Below the pieces are notes generated by a model, which was not told where the DNA came from, did not search any database, and saw only the letters and a list, made by a program, of their open reading frames with translations. The position numbers and the translations under genes are program-made. Source: Owenweeksia sp963758205 (lineage in GTDB: Bacteria > Bacteroidota > Bacteroidia > Flavobacteriales > Schleiferiaceae). Taken from it: 64,000 nt of DNA. This document shows, piece by piece, positions 42,911-51,376 of this stretch; position 1 is the first letter of the stretch, and the number at the start of each line of letters is the position of its first letter. The DNA lies in contig CAVWUM010000002.1 of the NCBI GenBank assembly GCA_963758205.1, positions 1,054,001-1,118,000 on the forward strand, read 5' to 3'.

Positions 42911-44347
42911 TTAAAGTTTGACCTGGTTGGTTAAGTAAAATTCGAGCACTTTTATTTTAAAGATATAATCGTACTTAGAGCGTATCATTTCAGACTGGGA
43001 TACGGCCAGTCCATTTTTGGCATTTTCAAAATCAAACTGGTTAAGGGCTCCTACCTCAAATCTTTGCCTGGAGTATTTAAAACTCTCTTCACTACTCTCA
43101 ACCGCCTTTTGGGCCGCCAGGTATGAGTTATATGACGCCTTGGCATCGGCATGAGCCTGGTAAATAGTCTGGCGCAGGTTAATTTTTTCCTGCTCAAGCT
43201 GCAGCTTTGAAAGCTCGTTGTTTATTTGTGCATTCTGATAATTGTTGCGTACCGCCATCCTGTTGAAAATGGGTACAGATAGGGACACTCCCACAAATTC
43301 ATTAAGGTTGTCACCCAATTGATCCGCTGCAGGTTTATCGCTAAAATCGCTGGGCACCACTTGTGTACGGTTACTGAATTGTACCATCCCATTTTGATCG
43401 TAAAACGGCACCGGCACATCTACCACAGTAGAAGAACCAGCCTGTTGTATTTGATCAGAATAACTGGTACCGATTTGGCCATTTACACTAAGTGTAGGCA
43501 AGGCACCACCTTTACTTACAGCTACGGCTTTTTCGCTGCTTTCCACTCTTACCTCTGCACCTTTAATAGCCGGTTGGTTTTCCAGGGCTGTTTGAAATAT
43601 ACCTCCGGGGCCCCGGGCAATCAAAGTAGCTTCGGGAACATCCAGATCGGGGTCAGCTATGTTAAACTCATCCGGGTTTTCCAGCTGAAGTAGATTGGCT
43701 AATTGCAGCTTACTTATGTTTAGACTGTTTTCGGCAGCAATTACATTTTGCTGATCACGCGCCAGCTGTGCCTCCAGTTGCAGCTGGTCGCCCTTAGGGG
43801 CAGCACCAACATCCACAAGTTTTTTGGTGCGATTTACCTGTAATTCGGTAACACGTTGCTGCTCCATAGCCACTGCCAGTATTTCCTGGTTTAACAGTAT
43901 TTGAAGGTAGAAGCTGGCCACATTAAGGCTGATATCATTTTTTACCTGTTCAAGGTCATACATACCTGCCAGGTATTCGAGGTTACGCTGTGCGATAGTG
44001 TTGTACTTGCGCCCTCCGCTGTAAAGCACCCAGTTTGAGCTGAGATTAAGGTTTGCCGTTTGCCTTTGGCTTTGGCTGATGGTATTTGTTACCGGGTCAA
44101 TGTTCAAACCAAAATTCCAGCCGTAGGTAGAGTTAAAATTGAGGTTGGGTGCATAATCCCAGCGTGCTCCTTCGAGGTTATTTTTGTTAATGTCGGCTTG
44201 CAATACCGCCTGCCTCACCTGTATATTATTTTCCTGCGCATAACTCACGCACTCATCTATAGTCCAAACTTTATCAGGTGAATTTTGTGCCCCTGCCGAA
44301 AAAAACAATAGCAAAAGGCCGGTGGTAATACCGAGGTGAATTTTCAT
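42911..44347 (-). CDS. TolC-family outer-membrane efflux protein
   Basis: The open frame begins at 44371, but ATG 44347 gives a clean signal (MKIHLGITTGLLLLFFSAGAQ), leaving 478 residues. OEP repeats: WTIDECVSYAQENNIQVRQAVLQ at the start, and the second repeat near QPAIKGAEVRVESSEKAVAVSKGG with the later helical KLQLEQEKINLRQTIYQAHADAKASYNSYLAAQKAVESSEESF. Forms the trimeric channel-tunnel for the adaptor encoded 4 bases downstream. Contains the Bacteroidota-typical insert with VVPSDFSDKPA between repeats. Confidence 0.92.
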   Translation of the reverse strand: MKIHLGITTGLLLLFFSAGAQNSPDKVWTIDECVSYAQENNIQVRQAVLQADINKNNLEGARWDYAPNLNFNSTYGWNFGLNIDPVTNTISQSQRQTANLNLSSNWVLYSGGRKYNTIAQRNLEYLAGMYDLEQVKNDISLNVASFYLQILLNQEILAVAMEQQRVTELQVNRTKKLVDVGAAPKGDQLQLEAQLARDQQNVIAAENSLNISKLQLANLLQLENPDEFNIADPDLDVPEATLIARGPGGIFQTALENQPAIKGAEVRVESSEKAVAVSKGGALPTLSVNGQIGTSYSDQIQQAGSSTVVDVPVPFYDQNGMVQFSNRTQVVPSDFSDKPAADQLGDNLNEFVGVSLSVPIFNRMAVRNNYQNAQINNELSKLQLEQEKINLRQTIYQAHADAKASYNSYLAAQKAVESSEESFKYSRQRFEVGALNQFDFENAKNGLAVSQSEMIRSKYDYIFKIKVLEFYLTNQVKL

Positions 44348-44416
44348 TAAAAACAAATTTGAAAAGCTCAAAGTAGCCTCACAAATATAAGGTAAAGAGT
44401 GAAGGCTAAAAGTAGG

Positions 44417-44638
44417 TTAAGCGCGCTGTTTTTTGTGCCTGTAAATGGCGTAGCCAACAATGCCCATCAATATATATGGAAATGCCATTAGGTACATTAT
44501 GCCGCTGTTGAGGCCATCTGCAACTGACGAGCCGCTGGCCTGGTTGGTTTCGGCAATAGCTTTGCACATGGCGCATTGTGCCTCTCCCGTAAGGGGAAGT
44601 GCTACTACTAATATGAAGAGCCAGGTTAACTTTTTCAT
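44417..44638 (-). CDS. CxxC mini membrane protein of the cytochrome oxidase cluster
   Basis: 73 residues: an N-terminal signal-like helix (LTWLFILVVALPLTGEA), then QCAMCKAIAE with two cysteines, a short polar stretch, and a second helix (YLMAFPYILMGIVGYAIY) with a basic KKQRA end. It lies 13 bases after the DUF420 gene and 69 bases before tolC. The CxxC pair would face the periplasm, next to a SCO copper protein and an oxidase set; metal or disulfide chemistry for oxidase assembly is a plausible inference only. No characterised homologue was recognised. Confidence 0.78.
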   Translation of the reverse strand: MKKLTWLFILVVALPLTGEAQCAMCKAIAETNQASGSSVADGLNSGIMYLMAFPYILMGIVGYAIYRHKKQRA

Positions 44639-44651
44639 GCCGCAAATTTAA

Positions 44652-45221
44652 TCAATAGTAAGGAGCCATAAAGAGGTAAACCAAAACACCTGTAATGGCT
44701 ACATAAAGCCAGATGGGGAAGGTCCACCTTACAATTTTTCGATGTCTTCTGTAATCTGCCGTAAGGCCACGGTATATGGCAAACATGGCCAGGGGTAATA
44801 CCGGCACACTTAATATGATATGAGATATTAAAACAAAAAAGTAAAGCCCTTTTAGCCAGCCTTCGCCACCGTAGGGTATCGGGTCGGCATTAAGTTTACT
44901 AATTACGTATGAAACCAAAAAGATAGCCGAAAATCCAAAGGCGGTAAGCATGGCCGTACGGTGAGCTGCAATATTTTTAGTGCGGATAAACCACAGCCCG
45001 AGGATAAGTAATACCGCGGTGCTGCCATTTAATATGGCATGAAAAGCAGGAAGGGTGGCCCTGTCTATCCCCATATCCACTTTAAAAACATCAGGAAACA
45101 AAATAAGAGCGGCTACCGCCAACGGTACCAGTATAGAAAGTATTACGATGACGGGTACGAAGACCTTGTCTTTATTGTCCCGCTTATAGCTTTCTTTTAC
45201 AGCCTTTAAATCTGCGCTCAT
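44652..45221 (-). CDS. DUF420 family membrane protein
   Basis: 189 residues with five predicted membrane helices (first VILSILVPLAVAALILF, last WTFPIWLYVAITGVLVYLFM). DUF420 proteins occur with caa3-type oxidase genes and are related to CtaM-type assembly proteins. Conserved histidines in AIL NGSTAVLL/AAHRTAM and the YFFVLISHIILS region could bind metal or heme. Its start overlaps the SCO stop by 4 bases, a coupled arrangement. Confidence 0.88.
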   Translation of the reverse strand: MSADLKAVKESYKRDNKDKVFVPVIVILSILVPLAVAALILFPDVFKVDMGIDRATLPAFHAILNGSTAVLLILGLWFIRTKNIAAHRTAMLTAFGFSAIFLVSYVISKLNADPIPYGGEGWLKGLYFFVLISHIILSVPVLPLAMFAIYRGLTADYRRHRKIVRWTFPIWLYVAITGVLVYLFMAPYY

Positions 45222-45979
45222 CTTTTGTTTTTCTTCTTTTCTTTACTGGCCTTGTGCTCATCTGCCGAGCGCTTTTTTTCATACTCGGCAATCAGCACTT
45301 TAATATCGTCCTTAAGGTCATTAATCTCCACCGGGCTTAGGCCGTTATACACAGCCTTTAAATTTCCGTTATCATCCCTCCTGCTCCTTATGTGGCCCTC
45401 CCAATCAACCAGCACGAGGTTTTCAGAATGTAAAAATCCACCATCAGCCAATGAATCAGGCATGGCGCTTTGAAAGTAATCTCCAGCTGTTTTATAGATA
45501 GCATTTTTATCTCCCGTAAGGAAATACCAGATACCCGGCTCCGCGCCCATGGTGCGCTCGTAGGCCTTCAGCACCTCGGCAGTGTCGTGTTCTGGATCAA
45601 CGGTAAAACTGGCGATTCGGAAATTTTCAAAACCCTTAAAACGATCCTGCACCTGCTTTACATTAAAGTTCATGGCCGGGCAAATACTGGGGCAGGTAGC
45701 GAAAAAAAAGTTGGCTACATAAATTTTACCTTTCAGGTCATCACTACTTAGCAGGGTATCATCCTGGGTAGTAAACTCCCATTGAGGGACAATGTAGTTT
45801 GTTGTATCAAAACGGGTATTACCGGCATCGGTAACTTGTTTAACTTCTTTTGGACCCACGTAATCAAGGGGTACAAAAAAGTTGTCTTCGGCCGTATAAA
45901 CCATTGTAAAATAAACCAGAAAGGGCAGTACCAATAAAGCTATCAGCACTACCCTTTTAAATGACTTGCTCATGTTCAT
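45218..45979 (-). CDS. SCO family copper chaperone for cytochrome c oxidase
   Basis: 253 residues from ATG 45979 (the open frame to 46066 overlaps the upstream gene and lacks family similarity). A membrane anchor (VVLIALLVLPFLVYFTMVY) precedes a thioredoxin-like SCO domain with the copper-binding CxxxC (FATCPSICPAMNF) and the distal His in FLHSENLVLVDWEGHI. SCO proteins deliver copper to the CuA site of oxidase subunit II. The start codon shares the TGATG with the subunit IV stop. The tail (EHKASKEKKKNKR) is strongly basic. Confidence 0.92.
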   Translation of the reverse strand: MNMSKSFKRVVLIALLVLPFLVYFTMVYTAEDNFFVPLDYVGPKEVKQVTDAGNTRFDTTNYIVPQWEFTTQDDTLLSSDDLKGKIYVANFFFATCPSICPAMNFNVKQVQDRFKGFENFRIASFTVDPEHDTAEVLKAYERTMGAEPGIWYFLTGDKNAIYKTAGDYFQSAMPDSLADGGFLHSENLVLVDWEGHIRSRRDDNGNLKAVYNGLSPVEINDLKDDIKVLIAEYEKKRSADEHKASKEKKKNKR

Positions 45980-46320
45980 CACATCATTTCCATGTACCCA
46001 CCTTCGGTAAGTATAATAAATGCAAGGTATGGGATAAGAATTAACATGGGTAGAGCAATGGTCCATATAAAGTTGGTACGCTCAAATTTGAGGTGCATAA
46101 ACTCTGCTACAATGTAGAATGCCTTAAGCAGGGTAAGCACTATAAATATGATGTTAAGGTAAGAGGTACCCAAAATCTGCCCCATTAAAACTTCGGGCTT
46201 AATGATACCTAAAACCACCTCTACCGTAGTTACAACTAAAAGAATGATAAATACTTTCCATATCCACCATACGCCTTCTGGGCTTTCGTGGTGCTCGCTT
46301 GGAAGTTTAGAATGTGACAT
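45979..46320 (-). CDS. Cytochrome c oxidase subunit IV-type protein
   Basis: 113 residues with three membrane helices (VFIILLVVTTVEVVLGII, NIIFIVLTLLKAFYIVAEFMHL, FIWTIALPMLILIPYLAFIIL). The helix with K-A-F-Y-x-x-x-E-F-M-H-L is the hallmark of the prokaryotic caa3/bo3 subunit IV family. It stabilises the oxidase core. Preceded by the larger subunit III gene after 31 bases and overlapping the SCO start. Confidence 0.92.
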   Translation of the reverse strand: MSHSKLPSEHHESPEGVWWIWKVFIILLVVTTVEVVLGIIKPEVLMGQILGTSYLNIIFIVLTLLKAFYIVAEFMHLKFERTNFIWTIALPMLILIPYLAFIILTEGGYMEMM

Positions 46321-46351
46321 AGTATAAAATGCTTTGTTGTTCTTAAAAATA

Positions 46352-47269
46352 TTAAACCAGGTAGAAGAAGGTAAATACGAATACCCAAACCAAATCTACA
46401 AAGTGCCAGTACAGACCCACTTTTTCGATCATTTCGTAGTGACCTCTCTTTTCGTAGGTACCCATTATCACATTAATGAAAATGATAATGTTTAGCACCA
46501 CACCTGAAAATACGTGGAAACCGTGGAAACCTGTTACAAAGAAGAAAAAATCAGCGAAAAGCACATTTCCATATTCATTTTCGTGGAGGTTGGCTCCCTG
46601 AATCACGCTGGCGGTTTTCATCATTTCCTCAGCTTCTGAGCGTGAGTAAACCTCCATCTTTTTACCGGGATTTCTTAGGGTTACATCTTTATTTTCAGCG
46701 AAAGCTGACTGAAGCTGCTCAGTAGTAAAGTGATAGTGACCACCATGACCGGCTTGTTCGCCAATAATCAGATCGGAAAGGGTAACGATTTTACCGCTGG
46801 CATCGCTTAGGTATAATACTTCGTTTGATTGCAATTTAACTCCGCCTTTGTCACCATGTATGAAGTGGCTCCACTCCCAGGCCTGAGAACCAAGGAAGAA
46901 AAAACCACCGATAATGGTAAGACCCATCCAAAGGATAACACCATTTTTATTCATGTGATGACCGGCATTTACGGCCATTACCATGGTAACGGAGCTAAGG
47001 ATAAGAATAAATGTCATTAAGGCCACAAACAGAAGCGGAGCATCGCCATGAATGAATGGAAAGTGCGTAAACACATTCTCGGCTACAGGCCATGAATTTT
47101 CGTACTTAAAACGGTAAAAACCCATTGCCGCAAGAAACCCTGAAAATGAAAGGGCATCAGACAACAGGAAAAACCACATCATCATTTTACCATAGCTGGC
47201 ACCGAATGGTTGCCTGTCTCCACCCCAGATGGGCTTTGCTTCGTGTTCAATTGTAGCTCCGTTAGCCAT
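46352..47269 (-). CDS. Cytochrome c oxidase subunit III with a large loop insertion
   Basis: 305 residues. Seven-helix subunit III: MMMWFFLLSDALSFSGFLAAMGFYR, FVALMTFILILSSVTMVMAVNAG, ILWMGLTIIGGFFFLGSQAWEW, then NVLFADFFFFVTGFHGFHVFSGVVLNI and the C-terminal YWHFVDLVWVFVFTFFYLV. An insertion of about 95 residues (about 135-228) follows the third visible helix and contains the His-rich GHGGHYHF. Part of a caa3-type terminal oxidase; the catalytic subunit I and subunit II are not in the window. 31 bases from the next gene, 20 from the previous. Confidence 0.92.
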   Translation of the reverse strand: MANGATIEHEAKPIWGGDRQPFGASYGKMMMWFFLLSDALSFSGFLAAMGFYRFKYENSWPVAENVFTHFPFIHGDAPLLFVALMTFILILSSVTMVMAVNAGHHMNKNGVILWMGLTIIGGFFFLGSQAWEWSHFIHGDKGGVKLQSNEVLYLSDASGKIVTLSDLIIGEQAGHGGHYHFTTEQLQSAFAENKDVTLRNPGKKMEVYSRSEAEEMMKTASVIQGANLHENEYGNVLFADFFFFVTGFHGFHVFSGVVLNIIIFINVIMGTYEKRGHYEMIEKVGLYWHFVDLVWVFVFTFFYLV

Positions 47270-47289
47270 TGTTTAAATTTTTTGCAAGT

Positions 47290-47871
47290 TTAGCGAATAA
47301 ATACCAAAAAGCAGAACAAATAAATCCAGAGAATATCTAGGAAATGCCAGTAAATACAGCTTAAATCCAACCCTAAATGATCCTCTTTTGTATAGCGATT
47401 TTTAGCCGCATTACTAAAAGTTACTCCCAAAACTATTATACCCGAAATAACATGCAGCCAGTGTAAACCCGTAAGCACATACACCCATGATACGGCCGTA
47501 TTGCTGCTTGATCCTGTAAAATAATATCCGCTACCAATGAGATTTTTCCAGCCAAGCGCCTGCAACACAGCAAAGGCAATACCCAGTAACAAGGCTAAAC
47601 CTACTCCGGTTTTCACCTGATCCACATTACCCTTGCGGGCTGAGCGCCTGGCCCAAATCATTGCCACACTAGCAATAATTATGGTTACCGTAGCATAGGT
47701 AAACATTTGTGGCAGCTCAAATTGTAACCATTTGCTTTCGGCCATCAATGCCGAGCGGCTAACCACATAACCACTGGTAAGACCGGCAAAGGTCATTACA
47801 ATGCTCGTTAAGCCTATCCACAGCAGTGGCTTACGTACTTTTCGTTTTTGTTCAGGAAAGAGTTCAGCCAC
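47290..47871 (-). CDS. Second cytochrome c oxidase subunit III family protein
   Basis: 193 residues with five helices (PLLWIGLTSIVMTFAGLTSGYVV ... YWHFLDILWIYLFCFLVFI). Contains the WVYVLTGLHWLHVISGIIVL and LSCIYWHFLDILWIY motifs of heme-copper oxidase subunit III. Shorter than, and distinct from, the next gene, which also encodes a subunit III. Two adjacent subunit III paralogues are typical of Bacteroidota oxidase clusters. Stop codon is 2 bases after the ctaB stop region. Confidence 0.9.
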   Translation of the reverse strand: MAELFPEQKRKVRKPLLWIGLTSIVMTFAGLTSGYVVSRSALMAESKWLQFELPQMFTYATVTIIIASVAMIWARRSARKGNVDQVKTGVGLALLLGIAFAVLQALGWKNLIGSGYYFTGSSSNTAVSWVYVLTGLHWLHVISGIIVLGVTFSNAAKNRYTKEDHLGLDLSCIYWHFLDILWIYLFCFLVFIR

Positions 47872-47873
47872 TT

Positions 47874-48776
47874 TTAAATCAGTTTATCAACAACATAAAT
47901 CAATTGCACCACCGGTAGATAAATAATACTGGCAAACATCAGAGCACGGGCATCTTTATCTTCTCGTGTTTTGAACAGCTTTACCGCTTTAACCATAAAG
48001 AAAACTCCTGCTATAAAAATTAAAACTGCAGCTACAGCGCTAAGGGTTAAACTACCCGTAATACCAAAAAATGGAAGTAGCGAAACCGGAACAGTAAATA
48101 GAGTATAGATAAGAATATTAATAGCGGATTTGGTATCCTTTTTACCACTCGGCAGCAATACATAACCGGCTTTTTTGTATTCACCATCCGCTATCCAGGC
48201 TATGGCCCAAAAGTGTGCAAACTGCCATAAAAACTGCATGGCAAACAAAGTTCCGGGCTCAATATCAAAATCATTAGTAGCAGCCACCCACCCTAATAAT
48301 GCGGGTATGGCCCCCGGTAAAGCACCCACAAAAACAGCAATAGGCCCAACGGCTTTTAACGGGGTATATACCATTACATACATGAAAAGGGCAAATGCTC
48401 CAAAACCAACTGTAAGGGGATTAATCAGATAAAGCATCCACAACCCCGCAAAAGCCATAATGGTACAGGCTACCATGGCCTCAAGCACAGTAAGAACTCC
48501 TGTGGGTAAAGGCCTGTTCATGGTGCGCTTCATAAGGGCATCCCTGTCGCGCTCAATAACCTGGTTAAAACCATTGGCTGCACCTACTACCAGGTATCCA
48601 CCTATGGATAGTAATAGAATATCTTTTAAAGAATAGGATTGTGCACCGAGTAAATATCCTGCAACAGCGGAATACACAACACTTAAATTCAGGCGGGCTT
48701 TGGTGAGCGCCATTACACCCCGGGCCTTTACTGCTAAAGAAATACTGCCTGATTCTAGTTCCTGAAATTTTTCCAA
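47874..48776 (-). CDS. ctaB: Protoheme IX farnesyltransferase (heme O synthase)
   Basis: 300 residues, TTG start at 48776. UbiA-family prenyltransferase with nine helices that attaches farnesyl to heme b to give heme o for oxidases. The two Asp-rich motifs are visible: NGFNQVIERDRDALMKRTMNRPLPTG and the second, modified DGEYKKAGYVLLPSG region, with YTPLKAVGPIAVFVGALPGAIPALLGW between. First gene of the oxidase assembly run, with a promoter-like pair just upstream. Confidence 0.95.
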   Translation of the reverse strand: MEKFQELESGSISLAVKARGVMALTKARLNLSVVYSAVAGYLLGAQSYSLKDILLLSIGGYLVVGAANGFNQVIERDRDALMKRTMNRPLPTGVLTVLEAMVACTIMAFAGLWMLYLINPLTVGFGAFALFMYVMVYTPLKAVGPIAVFVGALPGAIPALLGWVAATNDFDIEPGTLFAMQFLWQFAHFWAIAWIADGEYKKAGYVLLPSGKKDTKSAINILIYTLFTVPVSLLPFFGITGSLTLSAVAAVLIFIAGVFFMVKAVKLFKTREDKDARALMFASIIYLPVVQLIYVVDKLI

Positions 48777-48795
48777 TGCACTGCTTTTCGGTTGG

Positions 48796-48826
48796 CAAAT
48801 TTACTATGCCGCTTGGGTGTATGCAA
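48796..48826 (-). promoter_or_regulatory. Promoter-like pair upstream of ctaB
   Basis: On the minus strand, TTG (complement of 48824-48826) and, after 20 bases, TAAATTTG (complement of 48796-48803), matching the Bacteroidota -33/-7 pattern, 20 bases before the TTG start at 48776. Pattern match only. Confidence 0.45.
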
Positions 48827-48935
48827 AATAGAATGATTCTAACTTAAGTGAGGTGAAATTTGTCTATAGTTAATTGGGAAAATAGTTAGTTACTGCGCAC
48901 CAATCAACCCCTCTACTATTCAACCAATCTAATAT

Positions 48936-49748
48936 CTACCGCTCCTTAACGATAAACCACGGGTTCAGCAAATCCTTCTTGTTATAATTAAGTGGTTCGT
49001 CATTTTCAGCTTTATAAACTTCAAAACCGGCCTGGCGGGCTATGGCGTGTCCGGCCGCTGTATCCCACTCCATAGTAGGGGCAAAACGGGGATATACATC
49101 AGCGCTACCTTCGGCTACCATGCAAATCTTAAGGCTACTGCCTTTTGAGATTACTTCAGCATCGGGAAATTCTTTGCGGATTCCTTCAAAGTATTGAGCA
49201 GTTTCATCACTCATGTGCGAACGGCTGCCCACCATGATAAATGGGCGTTCCTGCTTTTCAGGCAGTTTTACAGCAGCATCAATGTAGTGGCTCAAACTGT
49301 CAAAACCTTTAACATGAGCGGCATTTTCCAAACGGAATGCACCATAACCATCCGCTGCGAAATAAAGCGTTTCATCCACAGGCACGTATATAACACCTAA
49401 AGTGGGAACACCTTTTTCAACTAAGGCAATATTTACGGTAAACTCACCATTCTGTTTTATGAATTCCTTAGTGCCATCCAGTGGATCTACAATCCACAGC
49501 GTACTCCACATTTCTCTTTCAGAAAAATCAATTTCATGGCCTTCCTCACTCAAAACAGGGATGCCAGTTTCGCGCAGCACCTTCATGATAGCCGCATTGG
49601 CCATTTTATCAGCTATAGTAAGTGGTGATTTATCATCCTTATACGCCACTTCAAAAGCACCTTCGTAGATTTTTAATATTTCCTTGCCGGCTACTATTGA
49701 TGCTTCGATCGCATCTACCAGTAACACCTTGGCTTCAATCTTATCCAT
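48936..49748 (-). CDS. cysQ: 3'(2'),5'-bisphosphate nucleotidase
   Basis: 270 residues. Inositol-monophosphatase superfamily enzyme that hydrolyses 3'-phosphoadenosine 5'-phosphate, recycling the sulfate-assimilation by-product. Metal-site motifs: VLSEEGHEIDF, LWIVDPLDGTKEFI and, near the C-terminus, MEWDTAAGHAIA. The CysQ-specific DGTKEFIKQNGEFTVNIAL is intact. Separated from the TonB gene by a terminator, so separately transcribed. Confidence 0.95.
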   Translation of the reverse strand: MDKIEAKVLLVDAIEASIVAGKEILKIYEGAFEVAYKDDKSPLTIADKMANAAIMKVLRETGIPVLSEEGHEIDFSEREMWSTLWIVDPLDGTKEFIKQNGEFTVNIALVEKGVPTLGVIYVPVDETLYFAADGYGAFRLENAAHVKGFDSLSHYIDAAVKLPEKQERPFIMVGSRSHMSDETAQYFEGIRKEFPDAEVISKGSSLKICMVAEGSADVYPRFAPTMEWDTAAGHAIARQAGFEVYKAENDEPLNYNKKDLLNPWFIVKER

Positions 49749-49763
49749 TTCTGATATTGGTTT

Positions 49764-49796
49764 AAAAAAAGAACCCCCACAAAATTGCGGGGGCTC
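49764..49796 (-). terminator. Rho-independent terminator after the tonB pair
   Basis: CCCCC (49774-49778) pairs with GGGGG (49789-49793), flanked by weaker pairs, loop about 10 bases; the minus-strand 3' side (49764-49770) reads as a run of seven T. It lies 23 bases past the stop at 49819 and ends the ruvA-to-tonB operon. Confidence 0.75.
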
Positions 49797-49818
49797 AAAT
49801 GTATTGTATTTAAAATGC

Positions 49819-50523
49819 TTATTGAAGCTTTGCGTTAATGGGCATTGTAAAGCTCATACGTACAGGTTTACCTCTTTGCTTGGCAGGTGTCATTTTAGGT
49901 AACTTTTTTATTACCCTTATAGCTTCATCATCAAGCAACTTATCTACACCACGCGCTACTTCCACATTGGTAATAGAACCATCTTTTTCAATAACAAAGC
50001 TTACATATACCTTACCCTGAATTCCCATTTGACGAGCCATTTCAGGAAACACAAAGTTGGAATTTACGTGCTTAAACATCTGCTCCTGGAAACATTGAGT
50101 CTGCTCTTCCTTAGGGCGGCTTTCACAACCGGGAAATACAGGCTTATTTTCCACCACGGCAAAGTTCAGAATCTCATCAGAAACTTCTTCTTCCATCTCA
50201 ATCACCTCAACCTCTTCGTTCATATCAGTTTCGGTTGACTGGATTTCAAGTTCTTCCTCCAGCTCAACGTCATCCTCTACCACCTCAATTACTTCGGGTG
50301 GGGGTGGGGGTGGGGGGGGTGGCGGGGCTGTTTGTCTTTGGGTAATAGGTATTACCTCATCGTCAATCATTACCTCCAGTTCGCCAAGGTCAGTAACCTC
50401 ATCGCCTCCGGAGTCCCACTGAATGGCAACTATACATACGATTAATGCGAACACCAGACCAGACATGAGGAAGAGTCCTCTTAGTGGTTCCAGGTCTGCA
50501 TTTGGATTTTTCTTTGGTTCCAT
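49819..50523 (-). CDS. tonB: TonB-family energy transducer with polyproline spacer
   Basis: 234 residues. Cytoplasmic opening MEPKKNPNADLEPLRG, one membrane helix (LFLMSGLVFALIVCIVAIQW), then a run of ten prolines (after TA, about residues 67-76), an acidic spacer, and a TonB C-terminal domain: PVFPGCES/QTQCFQEQM paired cysteines, YPEMARQ-type helix, GIQGKVYVSFVIEKDGSI and RVIKKLPKMTPAKQRGKPVRMSFTMPI. Transmits proton-motive force to TonB-dependent outer-membrane receptors. The second of two tandem paralogues. The proline run is coded by long C-runs; the mirror strand is G-rich. Confidence 0.92.
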   Translation of the reverse strand: MEPKKNPNADLEPLRGLFLMSGLVFALIVCIVAIQWDSGGDEVTDLGELEVMIDDEVIPITQRQTAPPPPPPPPPPEVIEVVEDDVELEEELEIQSTETDMNEEVEVIEMEEEVSDEILNFAVVENKPVFPGCESRPKEEQTQCFQEQMFKHVNSNFVFPEMARQMGIQGKVYVSFVIEKDGSITNVEVARGVDKLLDDEAIRVIKKLPKMTPAKQRGKPVRMSFTMPINAKLQ

Positions 50524-50600
50524 TAAATCTCGTTTATAAGGGGCTAAAGATACATAAATATGAATGTGCCTTACAAGCGCGGCCGCAACGAAAAAGAATT

Positions 50601-51326
50601 TTAACGATCAGACAATTTAAAATTAACAGGCACAGTCATTTTCATTTTTGCTTTATGATTTCTTTGTGTACCCGGTATCATTTGCGGAAGAGTTGATAAA
50701 ACCCTTACGGCTTCTTTATTAAGTATCTCATATTCACCTTGTGCGAGACTTACCTCTTCCACATAGCCGTTTTCAGAAATTACAAAGTTTACATACACTT
50801 TTCCTTCCAAACCAATTTGTTTGGCCAGTTCGGGATAGTTTGTGTTTTTAGCAATAAACTGCTGAATCCATTTGTTGAAACACTCCTTTTGGGCAGTTTT
50901 ATCTGAAACACCTTCACACTCAAAAGGCCTGGCAATATTTTCTATTAGATAGAATTCTAAAGTCTCAACCGTATGCAGATCGTCATTCATATCAATACCC
51001 TCCAATTCGTCTTCAGAAGTCGCGGAATTCTCAAATAGTTTCGCAATCTCAAGTATCGGATCAGTGGGCTCCACTACTTCAGGGGGCAGATTATTGTTGA
51101 ATTTTACCAGCTTTTGAGGCTCAGGCTCCTGTTTGGCCTGCACGGTAATTGGCATCGTTGTGTCAATAATATCAACTGCTCCGGTTTCAGGAGCCTTAGA
51201 TACAGTATACTCCTTTTCAATCTGGATAACGTAAATAGCAGCGACTAAAGCCAGGGCAATTCCAAAAAGAAAAAACATTCCTCTTTTGCCTTCAAGATCG
51301 GCTCCTTTGTTTTTTTTAGGTGTCAT
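50601..51326 (-). CDS. tonB: TonB-family energy transducer (upstream paralogue)
   Basis: 241 residues. Similar plan to its downstream neighbour: MTPKKNKGADLEGKRG, membrane helix (MFFLFGIALALVAAIYVIQI), a spacer without any polyproline run, and a TonB C-terminal domain (FECEGVSDKTAQKECFNKWIQQFI with two cysteines, YPELAKQIGLEGKVYVNFVISENGYV, RVLSTLPQMIPGTQRNHKAKMKMTVPV). Likely an alternative transducer with a different receptor set or a divergent duplicate. 51 bases after vanZ. Confidence 0.92.
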   Translation of the reverse strand: MTPKKNKGADLEGKRGMFFLFGIALALVAAIYVIQIEKEYTVSKAPETGAVDIIDTTMPITVQAKQEPEPQKLVKFNNNLPPEVVEPTDPILEIAKLFENSATSEDELEGIDMNDDLHTVETLEFYLIENIARPFECEGVSDKTAQKECFNKWIQQFIAKNTNYPELAKQIGLEGKVYVNFVISENGYVEEVSLAQGEYEILNKEAVRVLSTLPQMIPGTQRNHKAKMKMTVPVNFKLSDR

Positions 51327-51376
51327 TAAGTTCTCAATTAATTTGTAGGAAGTGGGTTCTCCCTAAGGAGAACAAG

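Noticed and set aside
45980..46066. Upstream extension of the SCO gene to 46066
   Set aside because: It lies inside the subunit IV gene; ATG 45979 in the TGATG overlap fits the membrane anchor.
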